A stretch of DNA of 64,000 nucleotides, from the NCBI GenBank assembly GCA_033030425.1, contig JAUFSD010000004.1, positions 1,736,001 through 1,800,000 on the forward strand. The letters run 5' to 3'. Each line of letters opens with the position of its first letter. The stretch's first letter is position 1. The notes under the pieces are model-generated. The model saw only the letters and a program-made list of their open reading frames with translations, was not told the DNA's origin and made no database searches. Source of the DNA: Verpa conica. Its lineage: Eukaryota; Ascomycota; Pezizomycetes; Pezizales; Morchellaceae. The position numbers were made by a program, and so were the translations under genes. Shown piece by piece: positions 49,213 to 60,676 of this stretch.

Positions 49213-51060
49213 TGGGGAGGGAAAGGAGAGAGACCCCATAATTCCCCCAGACCCGTTCTCCAACAATGACAAGCATTCCAATCCGACCCCTCACCATTCC
49301 CCGGGATTTTTCTAGTTAAGCAAAGAAGCCGACGAGCCATATTTCGTGCATCCTTTTTTTTTGTAGAATATATTCCTATTTGTTCCGAGTTACCCTCCAG
49401 GCACACAACAGGCAGCACACGACAGGCAGCACAGACCTTTTACTGGACCCCAACTTGATCATAACACTACATAAAAAATACGGAGAGTACCATGCGTAAC
49501 GCCAAGGGGGAAGGGATGAGAGAGAGATAGAAAGAAAAAAAACAAAAAGAGGCGTTTGAGGCATTGATATGTGGAGTAAAAATACTAGTAAAAATACAAG
49601 TCATGCATTACGGGGGGCCTAGCTAGCTGACCAGTGTATGCAACTCATGCAGCAAACTCAATCAGAACGTCTAGCCGCAAAAATAAATCACGCATTTTAG
49701 GCCTTGGGGTGTAAAAGAAAAAATTATGTAGAATGGTAATGAGGTATATTGGTAGTTCCTACGGAGGGGTGCCTAGATGGTTATTATTCGATTATCACTC
49801 TATTGGTAACCCCACCCCTTCACACCCTCACCTCTATATTTGAGGTTTAAACGATCGTAGTTCATGGTTCACGATAACGATGCAGTACATACGAACCCAG
49901 TAGCTCTCATCGGTGGCCGGAGTTTCCTATAAACAAACAACAAGGCCGGTATCTAAAGCTTAGATAAACAATCAATGAGCTGTGCGTCGACAAGAAGGGT
50001 TACCATAGCTTACTCAAAACATGGATCCCTGGCGGAAGAAATCGGACGTAAATGATTAGTGCCCTGGCGGCAAACGGGACTAACAAAAATCATTCTCGAT
50101 GATAGTCTTCAAGGATTCTAAAAGACCGAGAAGGAAAGAAAAACCCCACGCGCCTACATATGTACTATGTTCTGCAAAAAGCGTCTTCTTGGCCGATCAA
50201 GCGAGGGACTTGAAACCTGGTTTGCTATGTATGTGGGAGAAGGGGGGGGGCTTTTCTTGGATCGTCTTGCGCGCGTTAGCGGTCGGGAATTCGTGTTATT
50301 TGCTACCGAATTTCGAGGTCTAAGGGGATAAGATTAAGGGGAACTTGCATTACCATCTCATCCCAAAGCTTCTATCTGTCCTCTTGACTTCTTTTCTTTC
50401 TTTACGATAGTATGAGGGGGGGGTATAGCCAAAGTTCGAGGGTTTTTTTCCCCTCGCAACTTGTTTGGGGGGCCGCACTTGTTCTAACTTCTGCAACTAG
50501 GTGCCAAGGATGTCTTGGATTGCCCTCATGAGGAAGGTTTCATTCTCTCTGGCAGCGAAGATCCCGGGAGATTGTTTAGGCGGGTCAGTGAAGCGGGCTA
50601 TCCCATTGCCCTCTCGCTGGTGAGCAATTGGAGGCGCCTTATTGGGGCGTCGGAGAAGTCGGGCGGACGAGGTGGGGAGTGCCGAACATTAGCAGACATC
50701 CGGCCTTTTGTCCGTTCGACCGTAGCCGGACAGACGGCTTGGCCGCACCTGAGGATGCATTTAAAAATCTATATGCTGCTGTGCGACTCTTGAGACTGAA
50801 TATTTGAGGAAGGGGAGGAGTACCGGTATATACATACTTTTGTTGGAGACTTCATGCTCTCTGGCCCCATTAGCGCGTTTGTCGCGCTGCTACTCCACTT
50901 ACGAGGAGCAGAGTACAGTGGGCCAGATAGATGTATTTACTGGTGGACTTGCACTGAGATCTTTGGTCACGAGAGAGAGAGAATTAACGGGGTTTGTGTT
51001 ATTGCTTGTGTTGAGACTTACTAAATGTCCCACCTCCCAACACTCTTCCAAGACTTCACG

Positions 51061-51118
51061 ATGATTGGAACCTGTGTAGCTCACTGCTAATTACCAGTCC
51101 CCCAGTCCATTGTCCACG
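51061..51118 (+). repeat. tRNA D-arm-like fragment, copy 1
   Basis: Contains GAACCTGTGTAGCTCACTGC, matching GAACCTCTGTAGCTCAGTGC near 60444 with two differences in the first 22 nt. TAGCTCA resembles the tRNA A box. It is too degenerate for a tRNA gene; it may be a tRNA-derived short element or chance. Confidence 0.25.
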
Positions 51119-52050
51119 AGCGCTTTTTCTGCAGAGGCTTGCAGTTCTACTTTGGGGGGAACTTGGCGTTCTCGGTAAAGCAAGTCGTTAGAAGCCATTT
51201 GAAGCGATTTCTGTTGCCCCTTTGCGGGGCGCAGGACAAGGCAGGAGAGGCACGCGATCTCTCTTTTTTTTTTTCTTCCCTTCCCTTCCCATTCTTTCCT
51301 TGCTTATATCCAAATTCGATGAGATGGAGGAGGAGGAGCGCAATCACATGCAGGAGCGACTAAGACGAGATACGTGCTTCATTATTGCCCCCCATAAAAC
51401 AAGACCCTTGTTTTCCCATGCCTAGAATTAGGTATCATAGCTGGTATGTACGCATGCTCAGTAAGCAGGAGCGGGTTATGGTGGGTGGTGAGCAGCGTAG
51501 TGGGTACCAGGTGGAGTCTAGAGTCGCTGAGTTCTCCGCTGACATCTTGCTGATCAGTGATAACTGATTAGTCCGTGTACCATTTGCCCCACAAAAAAAG
51601 ACGTTTTGTATACGGTTCCTGGGGAATCCCGCTAGAGTACGTAGTGGTGAAACAAACATGGGTAGACGAGGAAATACATAATTTCTGTCAAGAGTTTGAG
51701 TGGAGTAATTCGGAGGTCACTAAGACTTATGCTGGGGGTGGTGGTTGGGTTGCAGTAGAGGAGGTGTGGAAATGCCTCGTGTAGAGTTAGTCCTTTCCGG
51801 TGCGTACATCACGGATACGTAAGAGTCCTAGTTTTACCATTTATGTGCATGAGTGTTCTGAACCACCAGCTGCCTCTCTACTGTTCCGTTCGGCCGTCCC
51901 GACTTGTCTGATGTATACATACCCGTCCTTCCCCAGATTTCCTTTTCGCCCCACCTGCTCCTGTTCTTGTTCTTTCTATGCTTTTGGTTTCTTTTGAGTG
52001 TAATTGATTGGAAGGAGTCTACTACTACTTATTCACAAAAGTCTTTAATT

Positions 52051-55000
52051 ATGGCTGTCACCGAATCTGCTACTGTTACTGAAGCTGCGACTGACGACGT
52101 TGTGGTTTCTGATTCTACTACTACTACTACTACCAATGCTACTGGTAACAGTGCTACTGGACAAAAGAGATCTTCTACCGCCGCCGGGAACTCTTCAGCC
52201 ACAAGCTTCCGTCCAGTAAAGCGCAGAGCGTCAAAAGCCTGCCAATGCTGTCGGGCTCGGAAAGTTCGATGTAATGTTGTTGAACATGGAGCTCCATGTA
52301 CCAACTGCAGACTGGACGAGGTCGAGTGTATCATCACCGAAAGCAAGCGAAGAAAGTGAGTTACTACCTTAGATAATTGGGGGAATATTGCAATGAAGGC
52401 TCTGAGAGTCAAAACATTGAATTTAGGCTGACGGTAAACCACAGGAAACTATGGGGCACAAAGGTCGACTCTGCGGGCTCTGCTTCAGATACTGCCTCCG
52501 CACCAAAGACTGTACCTACTGTCGCTACAGCAGCACTAAAGTCACCAAGTATCTCCCACCACCATGATCAACCACATCACCATTCGCCTTCAGCCATGTC
52601 TATTGATGGTAGTTCTGACAGAGAGAACGGTGGCCATGTGCCACACATGATTTGTATGCCAAATCCTCCATGTGTCTTTAACGTTTTGCCGTCCGTATAT
52701 GTAGCAGCAATAGTCTTACATTTTTGTTTGCCCGACTTTATAAAGATCAAGCCCAGGGCATGCGAATGGGCCTTACCGGCCACCAAGAGCGAGAACGCAG
52801 GGCATCGTATGCATCATCGCATGGTTCCGTCCCATCTTTGACCCACTCGCTCTCAACGCAGACTTCAATGGCTTCTTCAACGCCGCACCGCGTCTCGCGT
52901 CCATCGTTACCGTCAATCTCTGGGCTCTTACCAGCGTTTATCAAGCCGACACCTATAAGAATACCGTCAGAAGATCTGGAGTACCTCGCCAAGAAGGGCG
53001 CTTTGACCCTTCCTGCAGAGCCTCTGAGGAGTGAGCTGCTCAAGAGCCATTTCGACTTTGTACATCCGTACATGCCATTGTTGAATCGGAGGGAGTTTTT
53101 GGATATCGTAACGTCTGAAGATGGGAGTAAGGGGAAGGTCAGCCTGTTGCTCTTCCAGGCAATAATGTTTACCGGTAGTGCCGTATGTTCCACCCCCCAA
53201 TCCAAGTTTTATAAGTTTTCGAAAGCTAAAAGTCATTAGTTCGTGGACATGGAAAGCCTCAGGATGGCCGGTTTCACCACCCGGAAGGCTGCTCGCAAAT
53301 CCTTCTTCACTAAAGTCAGGGTATGTAACAACTTCTATACTATCGCAAGTCTATAGATTTTGTTCTTTTTACTAACACTAAATGTGTAAAAAAAAAGGCA
53401 ATATACGACTTTGACCACGAACAGGATCGCATGACACTTGTACAAGCCCTCCTTCTCATGACCTACTGGTACGAAACCCCCGATGACCAAAAGGACACCT
53501 GGCACTGGATGGGTGTCGCCATCTCACTTTGCCACACAATCGGCCTTCACCGCAACCCCGAAAGCTCAAATATGGACCCGAAGCGCAAGAAGCTCTGGAA
53601 ACGAATTTGGTGGAGTTGCTTTATGCGGGATCGCCTGGTCGCACTGGGGATGAGGAGACCCACCAGAATAAAGTGTGAGGACTGCGACGTCCCCATGCTC
53701 ACGCTAGATGATTTCTCGATCGACCTTACACTGGATGACGAGGGCGAGGAGGACTCTGTGTACTGGAGCTACGAGGAGCGACAGCAAAAGGAGAGGGAGG
53801 CCAAAAGACAGAGAGAGCTAGCGATCATGTGCATCGAAAAAGCGAAACTTTGCGTGTGCATCAGCCAGGTTTTGTCTGCGCAGTACTCGGTTCTGAATAC
53901 AAACCAAGGGAGCTTGGCGGCAGACGGAAGTACCAGGACAACGATGATGCTGTTACCGAAGAAGTTGGATCCTGAATGCTGCCAAGTTGTGAAATGCGAT
54001 GGCGAGTTGGCAAAGTGGATCAGGGAGCTGCCGGATGAGGCGCGCTATTCGTCGAATCGGGCCAACGGTGGTGTTGATGATGTCCTCACTTTGCATAGGA
54101 ACCTTCTGCATATGGTTTATTGGTATGTCTTTTTTCTTGCACTTTGTGATCGTAAGAATGTTTGGCTGACAGCGATCGTGTAGCACAACGGTAAGCGCCT
54201 TGCATAGGCCTCAAGTGCTCCCGTCTGCTCCGGCACCCTGGCCAGCAAAGAACAGCGCTGCCGAACTTCAAGAAGTATCGCGCCGAAAAGTACGACAGGC
54301 CGCATCAGAGATCACTCGTATGGCCGAGGAGTTGATCGAGCTTGATCTTGTCAAGTACTTGCCTACTACTGGGTAGGTTTTGATTTTTTAAAGTCTATTA
54401 TTCTTCATCGCTAATAGTATATAGAGTTACTGTTATGCTTCCCGCGGTTATTATCCACCTCCTCGATATTAAATCATCTAATGCCCTCACCCGTGAGATG
54501 TCTCTCGAAGGCTTCGGCCTCTGCATGCAGGTGATGCAAGGCCTCCGCCAATCCTACTCCGCCGCCGACTACGCTACCCACTTCCTCGAAGCCGCAATCA
54601 AGAAAGCCGATATTCAAGTCCACGGCCATCGCAAATTTGGACACCGCAGACGCGCAAGACACCGGAACGTGTCCCAACTTGGCACATCCCCGCAGATGAC
54701 GGGTACAGCAGCCATATCGATTCCCGCCTCGGCACCACCTAGCAACGCAGCATTGACTCCACCACCGGATTTAGAGAGTTTGTCGGCGTTGGATTCTAGC
54801 AAGGGTCTTGATGAGAGCGAGTTGCAATTTAAGTTGGAGAGCTTCTTACAAGCCCCACCTTCACCTTCGCATGACGCGCCCCTGGTGAGCGCTTTCAATG
54901 TTGGATCAAATGGAAATAGTACTCTTCAGGCCCCTCCCCCAGCTGGCGCGGAGGATCTTCTGTTCTCAGACTCTACTCCGCACCTATCTATGCCTGCTGA

Positions 55001-55247
55001 TGGCGGGGATGGTGGGGATTTGGATGCACTCTTGAACATGCGTGATGGGCAACAAAGCGATCCGTTCTTGGGGCATTACGACGATACAGGGTTGTCTGGG
55101 ATGGGTAGTAAGAATGGTGGAGGAAGGGCATTTGATCTGATGGGGGAGTCGAGTAGTTGGCTAGAGGAGGATATGTCAAAGCTACTGGATGGAGTTGATT
55201 TTGATATTGATGATGTTATTCAGGTGTTGGAAACGGAGATTAATTAA
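52051..55247 (+). CDS. farA-like: Zn2Cys6 transcription activator, FarA / cutinase transcription factor 1 type
   Basis: 922 residues from seven exons: 52051-52355, 52445-52653, 52746-53182, 53240-53320, 53398-54122, 54184-54372 and 54425-55247. It is a nuclear DNA-binding regulator. The zinc cluster is C64-x2-C67-x6-C74-x8-C83-x2-C86-x6-C93 in RRASKACQCCRARKVRC, with one extra cysteine at 66, and it is followed by the basic stretch SKRRKK formed across intron 1. Residues of about 260-560 form the fungal-specific middle homology region (HPYMPLLNRREFLDI, LLLMTYWY, WWSCFMRDRLVALGMRRP). The C-terminus is acidic (DFDIDDVIQVLETE), a plausible activation segment. Domain order and the linker LRSELLKSHFDFVHPYMPLL fit FarA/CTF1 proteins, which bind CCTCGG-type sites and switch on fatty-acid and cutin use. 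The exact paralogue (FarA or FarB) is inferred. The start was chosen as the first ATG that leaves a normal low-complexity head. Confidence 0.88.
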
Positions 55248-55622
55248 AAATGCTGGATGGGATTATGTGGGTTTGGTTAGGGGTTGTTTATGGGACTTGG
55301 ATTTTTCTTTTCTTTCTGGGTCTTCTGGTATGGAGTTGTGGGGTTTAATTTTTTCTTTCTTTTGTGGAAGTTTGGAGCTTGCTGGTAGTTTCTTTTTCAT
55401 ACCTATGCCCTTGCATAGGAAAATCACGTTTTATGTACGATATTAGCGACGTCGTAGATGCATATAGAGAATGATTCATGCAAATGAAAGCTTAATCCTA
55501 CTTGAATACATTCCTTGGTGGTGACTTTCTATCGGAGATATCTGGACCTCTGCATCTACCCAATGATACATGTAGTTGCAGTACCGTACCAGTACCAGTA
55601 CCAGTGTATACTCAATCGAGTC

Positions 55623-55635
55623 AGGGTTAGGGTTA
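55623..55635 (+). repeat. telomere-like dimer AGGGTTAGGGTTA
   Basis: A 13-nt match to TTAGGG periodicity, 0.4 kb after the FarA-like gene. Confidence 0.55.
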
Positions 55636-56880
55636 TCACATTATATCTTTTTGCACGCCAATGAACCACGGTGAAAACAATTTTGAGATGCCTAGGCTCC
55701 CGGAATCTCATGAAAACAGTTCCGTAATTTGATACGAGAATAGAAGATACTTTCCGTATAATTTTCGTTTGGGAGCTGGCCTGGATTTTCAAATCATAGT
55801 TACACAAAATGTCAAGATACCGAGGCAATTGCTAAGGAGGGTTTCTGGGGGGGTTGTTTCAATGTACAACAAGAAAAACCATAGATATCTTCTGGCATGC
55901 CTACGCGTATACCCCAATACCTTGTACTTGACCGACTTGCCCTATAGGATCTATTAGTTATCGACACATATATGTACTTACGCAGGAGACTCCTACTAGG
56001 CTTCATTTCAGCTCGGTAATTAATTCCGGCCATTATGGATGGGTAAAATAAGTACCATCTGACATCTGAGAAGGGGTTTTTTTCTTTTCTATCCTTTTCT
56101 TTCCATGCAGTAACGGGGATTATTTTTTTAATACGCATACGTTGATAGGGGGGGGGGAGTAGCCTGTGATTCCGATCTTTCCTCCCCAAGTTGAGGCTTT
56201 TTCTCCGTCATACGTGTTAGGAACTCTATGTCATGTGTTATGTATAGCAGAGCGGTGTTCATCAGATCTGGGTATAGTATGGGCCTAGCTTCTAGAGCCT
56301 AGTGTTAGGTCGTTTTGGATCAAACCCTTGTAAGGACTATCTCTTTCCCCCCTCCCCCCCCTAGCTACTGGGAGGTGTCTAACACCGGAGGGCAATTGAT
56401 TTTCGTATATAAGCGATTTTTCCGTAGGACGAAAATGACAGCTGTTATTTAAAAAAATAAAATAAAAAAAAAAGATCTCTCCGGTCTGATCTGACTGCAT
56501 ATTATTTATCCGATCTAGTACCAAGGTTTTCTCGAACCTTTCTTTTTTTTTTTTTTTTTTCTCTTGGTCTGTGCTTAGGAGGGTTTTTTTTAAAATTCCA
56601 TGCGTTTGTTTTTGTATAGGGTTAGCTTCCACATTTTTTTTAACGACGCTGGTGGGCTGCAGCCAGCCCAGGTTGTGGGGTTCATTGTGGGGTGGAGGTG
56701 GGGTTGGGGTTTTCACATGTTAATATCTATTGGCTGGCGGTACTTCCCGTGCCGCGGGGAACCCTTGGTTTCGTACTCCGGAGTCCGGAGAGCATAGTTC
56801 TTCCGTGAGAGGGGGGGGGGGGCTAGAAGAGGAGATTTATAAGTTCTAAGTTGACGGGTCTGGGGTTTGACGGGTCCTTC

Positions 56881-56905
56881 TAACCTGGCCTAGTTAGCTA
56901 GGTTA
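56881..56905. repeat. inverted repeat, 9-bp stem
   Basis: TAACCTGGC pairs with GCTAGGTTA (one G:T pair) around a 7-nt loop. Intergenic, no known role. Confidence 0.4.
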
Positions 56906-59088
56906 TGACAGTTATGGTGCTTGAGTCGTAACCTATAATTTATTTACTAGGGGGAGGGGGGAAGGCTATTTGCGGAGATTGTTTTTCACCTGTCACCGTT
57001 CACAGTCCGCGGTACTGGAAGCAACTTTGACGACTAGCCATGTGTAGCTAGTAGTCTCTTGGAGGCCATGTTTAAATCGATAACCGGAAAAATGACCCCC
57101 TCCAACAATCCCATGTGGTACGGAGTTTACAAGGCTGCAAAGCGGCGTTTCATCCACAACTGCAGATTGGAATGTAAGCTGGTCAGGCCTGTAGATCTGT
57201 CCCCCCCATCCGCGGCTCGCATGTGCGATTGAATGGCGGGTGACAAGAAAGTGTTTGTGCCTTAACCACAGTTCTTCTGTTGCCTTTGTGGACCGTGCAG
57301 CCTAGTCTTGGCTGGTATATTGGACACAGGGCGAGATTTTAATACTAGCTCTACATGCTATAGTTCTGATTTATTCATGTGGAGGGCACGGGCCGCCAGG
57401 TTAGTTTTTCAAGACGGTCACGTCAGGCTACAAACAATAGCCAACTCGGTAACGACATGTGATGAGGACGGTAGGTAGGTAGGAACCTGTTGGGTCTAAT
57501 TAGGGTGCATGAGCTTTGATATCATTGGAGTCAGCGTTAATTGTGGGTGTTGCAACAAATGCAAAGACAGTTTTTGAACATATACACGTGTGATATCACC
57601 ATTACCACTTTTTCTTCGACCTGCGTCGTCAGAACGTGCATGAGCCGAGGTTGGAAGCCATGGGAGTACAGATTCATGATACATCTTGGAGTTTAAATTT
57701 CGATGTGGATGGTCCCGGATTTCGGTGATAGAGATATTAGCCGTAGGTCCCGCGATATAGCACGTACTGGAGTAGCTAGATTGTGTCAAGTTTAGAGATT
57801 AATGGTGAGCAGGGTGGCCTCGCTAGTTACTAGATATGTCGCTTGAATGCTCTAGACTTTGAGATTAAGTTACCCCGGTCTCATGTCCCTAGTCAGGTTC
57901 TTAGCTAGGTCGGTAATAAACAACACAAAGGGGCCCTTCTAGGGAGATTTGTGGGGTAACGTTAGCTATCAACCTCCACGTGATACTAGGCAACTACAAA
58001 CCTGACTAAGCAATATTGATATATCTCAATATTAATTGTGAAGTATTAAATAGTATATCTATAGTTAGTGAATTTACCACGAATAGTTACTTAGAATTTA
58101 GGTGGAGACATATGTCGAGTACTTTTAGAGGTATGTTATTATAGTAGTTCATATAATATAAGGCATATCCTTTTCATTAAATGTCGTGAATTGTAGTTAT
58201 ATACCGACTAAAGACTTTCCTAAAGCCTTTGGTATTAGCCCCCTGCTCTCGCTAGTTCTTTTGGTAAGGGCTGTATAAATATGTAGGTATATCTCTAGTG
58301 GTTTAAGGCGAGAGAACATTATTAAGATGTTCGAGTAATAAAGTAGGTGACTTCGATCAATGTTAATTAAGATATATAGAGCAATCAAAGAGATGAGCCT
58401 TAAACGAGGAACAAGGGGAACAGTGACAGGAAGGCGGTGTATAATTATATACTTGGGGGATAGACATAAGAACGGGGTAGAAGACTACCTTAGCTCAAGG
58501 ACTTGTATGATTAATGTGTGGAGGGTGGTAATCGATGCTAAGTTAAATTTAAGAGCTGGCTCAAACGTCGAAAACTCGTCAATATTCCCGCAATAAGTTG
58601 AGAATTATCTTATGTTGATGCTCGTGAAAGCCTTGGGGTTTTTTATTACTGGTGGAGGATTTTAATAGACTCAGACACTATCACATATAATCACCGTAGG
58701 TAATTAAGAGTGAGAAATTTGCTTATTAGGGTTCCCGCAAGTCACTACCTATAACTACATATGAAATAATTCCCTATAGAATAGCCTGTCTGGTGTTTTC
58801 TTTTCAAATGCCGACCCTTTACAACATGGTAGGTGCATGGTGGAAGGTAGTGCATAGTACAGTATTATTGCATACACGACACTGCATGTCAAGCTTGTAA
58901 AACACAAAAGAGGGGTATCGAAGAACAATGTAGTTACTTTCAATAGAAAGAATACAAAGTCATCTTTGCATATAGAACATCCTTGGCAGTCATTCTACAT
59001 TCTATCTTAAGAATTTACCTTACACAGTTATTATTAATCGATAATTAGAAAAGTAGAGGCCAGCACTACAAAAAAGCTCTTTCCGGAT

Positions 59089-59691
59089 CTACAAGACAAG
59101 CCCATCACTCAGTATATAAGAAGGTCTAGTCGTACTATTCGTTTCTTCAAGCAACGCAATCAGTCGAGCTGCCTCCTCCGTAAACCACGTCAAATCTATG
59201 GTATCCACCCAGTGCTCTCCTGACGGACCATCATAAACCAACAGATTCCCAGGCCCATGACTTGAAAACTCACGTACCTCCTCGAGGGTACGTTCTAGCT
59301 GGTGTCGTAGTTTATGCTTGATGTTGTCGTTTCTCATGAGCCTTTTCTGGGCTCTGGTAGCAGCGATCCTAAGCTCCTTCAGTATCTCCGTGGTAGAGTT
59401 AGTCTTACGTGATCTAGAGTAGATACAGCCCATTTTCCAAAGTCTAGCGGTCTCATGGGAGGAAGACTCAGATGCTTTATCTATAGAAAAGTATGGAAAG
59501 TGGATATGCTCATATAATATGTTTGGGATAAGTCGATATTTATCTTTTTGCCTGTAGAGGATTCTTCTGGTATCCGTGAGGTCGAACTCTTTGTTGTCTT
59601 AGTTTGTAGAAAAAGATCGTGTCAAGGTGCGTTTGGGATCTAACAAAGGAGCTTTGTAGATGCAGTAGGTATCAATGAATCGAGCTAACAT
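59089..59691 (-). pseudogene. 199-codon frame broken by one TAA, unknown family
   Basis: From an ATG at 59691 the - strand reads 30 codons (MLARFIDTYC...), meets TAA at 59601-59599, then stays open in the same frame for 169 codons to the stop at 59089. An internal ATG at 59433 gives an intact 114-residue part starting MGCIYSRSRK. The reading looks protein-like: charged helices (EILKELRIAATRAQKRLM, LRHQLERTLEEVREF) and no long homopolymers. A CAA-to-TAA change, the kind made by C-to-T mutation, would explain the break. MGC at the internal start resembles an acylation signal if that ATG is used. No family recognised. Alternatives: chance frame in A+T-leaning DNA, or only the 114-residue part is real. 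I found no in-frame intron that removes the stop. Confidence 0.35.
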
Positions 59692-60109
59692 TCTATCTGG
59701 CTATAGCACGGATTGAATGTCACATATTTAATAGTCTTCTCGTTCCATGTATGGGGACCAAGCCGCCAAAGGCAAAGCAAATACCACCCCAGAAATAGAG
59801 TCTATGCCAATTCGATTCCAATACAGGATACTAGATCTCCAAGGGAAATTGTTTTTTTTCTTGGCCTTCAATAAACTAGTAAACACAAGCTATGTGCATA
59901 CATTCAACCATGTAAAAAGCCGTGTGAAGGTGAAGCATAATGAATTGGCCTGCAGGACTTGATGCAGATGCATCATGCGCCTGACGCCTCCGGGGTGCAT
60001 CTTTTAGCTCTTCCATATGAGAATTGTTTGTATGTATCTATTGAATACGTGATCACATTAAACCAAATATTTCCCACACCTGTTATGAATTGAGTAAAAT
60101 AATAAACTC

Positions 60110-60125
60110 GTTAGGGTTAGGGTTA
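60110..60125 (+). repeat. telomere-like run GTTAGGGTTAGGGTTA
   Basis: Longest telomere-like stretch in the window: 16 nt in perfect TTAGGG register. Confidence 0.7.
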
Positions 60126-60429
60126 AATTCCTAAAAATAAAAGGATATACCATTAAGTGATCTAAATAGCAAGAGGACTACTAATTTCATCAAGAATAAA
60201 TTTTGCTATACAGCTAAATAAACTGAACCGCCGATTACTCAAAATTTTAGTGAAGACGTACTATCAAACCATAGAAATGAATCATATTTTTCACAGGTAG
60301 ATACTAAGTAAAGGAGTATTTTAGGGTGTTATGAAAAGGACATTAAGGGAAATTGGATGCTTTACCTAACAATTTACCCAACACAATAACCTACACATTT
60401 CCCAAGTATTTACTCTACTAAAAAAAAAC

Positions 60430-60500
60430 CCAGTCCATTGGGAGTTGAACCTCTGTAGCTCAGTGCTATTCAGACCACTTATTATATAGACCATTTGTTG
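60430..60500 (-). repeat. tRNA-like fragment, copy 2, with B-box match and T-run
   Basis: On the - strand GGTTCAACTCC matches the RNA polymerase III B-box consensus GGTTCRANNCC and is followed 14-15 nt later by a run of eight or more T, a Pol III-type terminator. On the + strand TAGCTCAGTG resembles an A box. I could not fold a full cloverleaf, so it is at most a degenerate tRNA or tRNA-derived short element. Confidence 0.25.
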
Positions 60501-60550
60501 ATATCTTTTGGCTTGATTCTTTGTCTATATTACCTCAGAAAATAGTAGGC

Positions 60551-60676
60551 AAAAGGATAGGGGAAAGGGTAAGGAAAAGAGTAAGGGAGCGGAAAGGCTA
60601 GGGGAAAGGGTAGGGGAAAGGGTAAGGGAGAGGAAAGGGTAGGGGAAAAGGATAAGTAAAAGCAGTGGAAAGGGTA
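60551..60676 (+). repeat. purine-rich tandem repeat, about 12-bp unit
   Basis: Degenerate tandem copies of AGGGGAAAGGGT over about 125 bp, nearly all purine on the + strand. Could adopt triplex or other non-B structure; no coding potential. Confidence 0.75.

Larger units (their letters stand above)
42571..52050. other. 9.5 kb gene desert
   Basis: No gene supported. The 43.4-48.3 kb part is the most A+T-rich of the window, with imperfect palindromes such as CGTATATAcTTATATACG-like DNA near 45980. A C13 tract lies at 49200-49212 beside a purine/pyrimidine-rich patch. The last 1.7 kb is the upstream region of the FarA-like gene and has several frames of 60-92 codons (for example 50515-50793, TTG start) that show no domain. 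A tRNA-like fragment lies at 51061-51118. Confidence 0.5.
55248..59088. other. 3.8 kb spacer
   Basis: No gene supported. The first 200 nt are T/G-rich, as in a 3' untranslated region. Contains a telomere-like dimer (55623-55635), G10 (56148-56157) and G12 (56811-56822) tracts, and a 9-bp hairpin with one G:T pair at 56881-56905. Confidence 0.5.

Noticed and set aside
50515..50793. 92-codon frame upstream of the FarA-like gene
   Set aside because: TTG start, no domain, no splice sites joining it to the downstream gene.
56285..56716. 143-codon antisense frame with KKKKKK and FFFYFIF
   Set aside because: Starts at GTG, and its runs come from poly(A)/poly(T) tracts.
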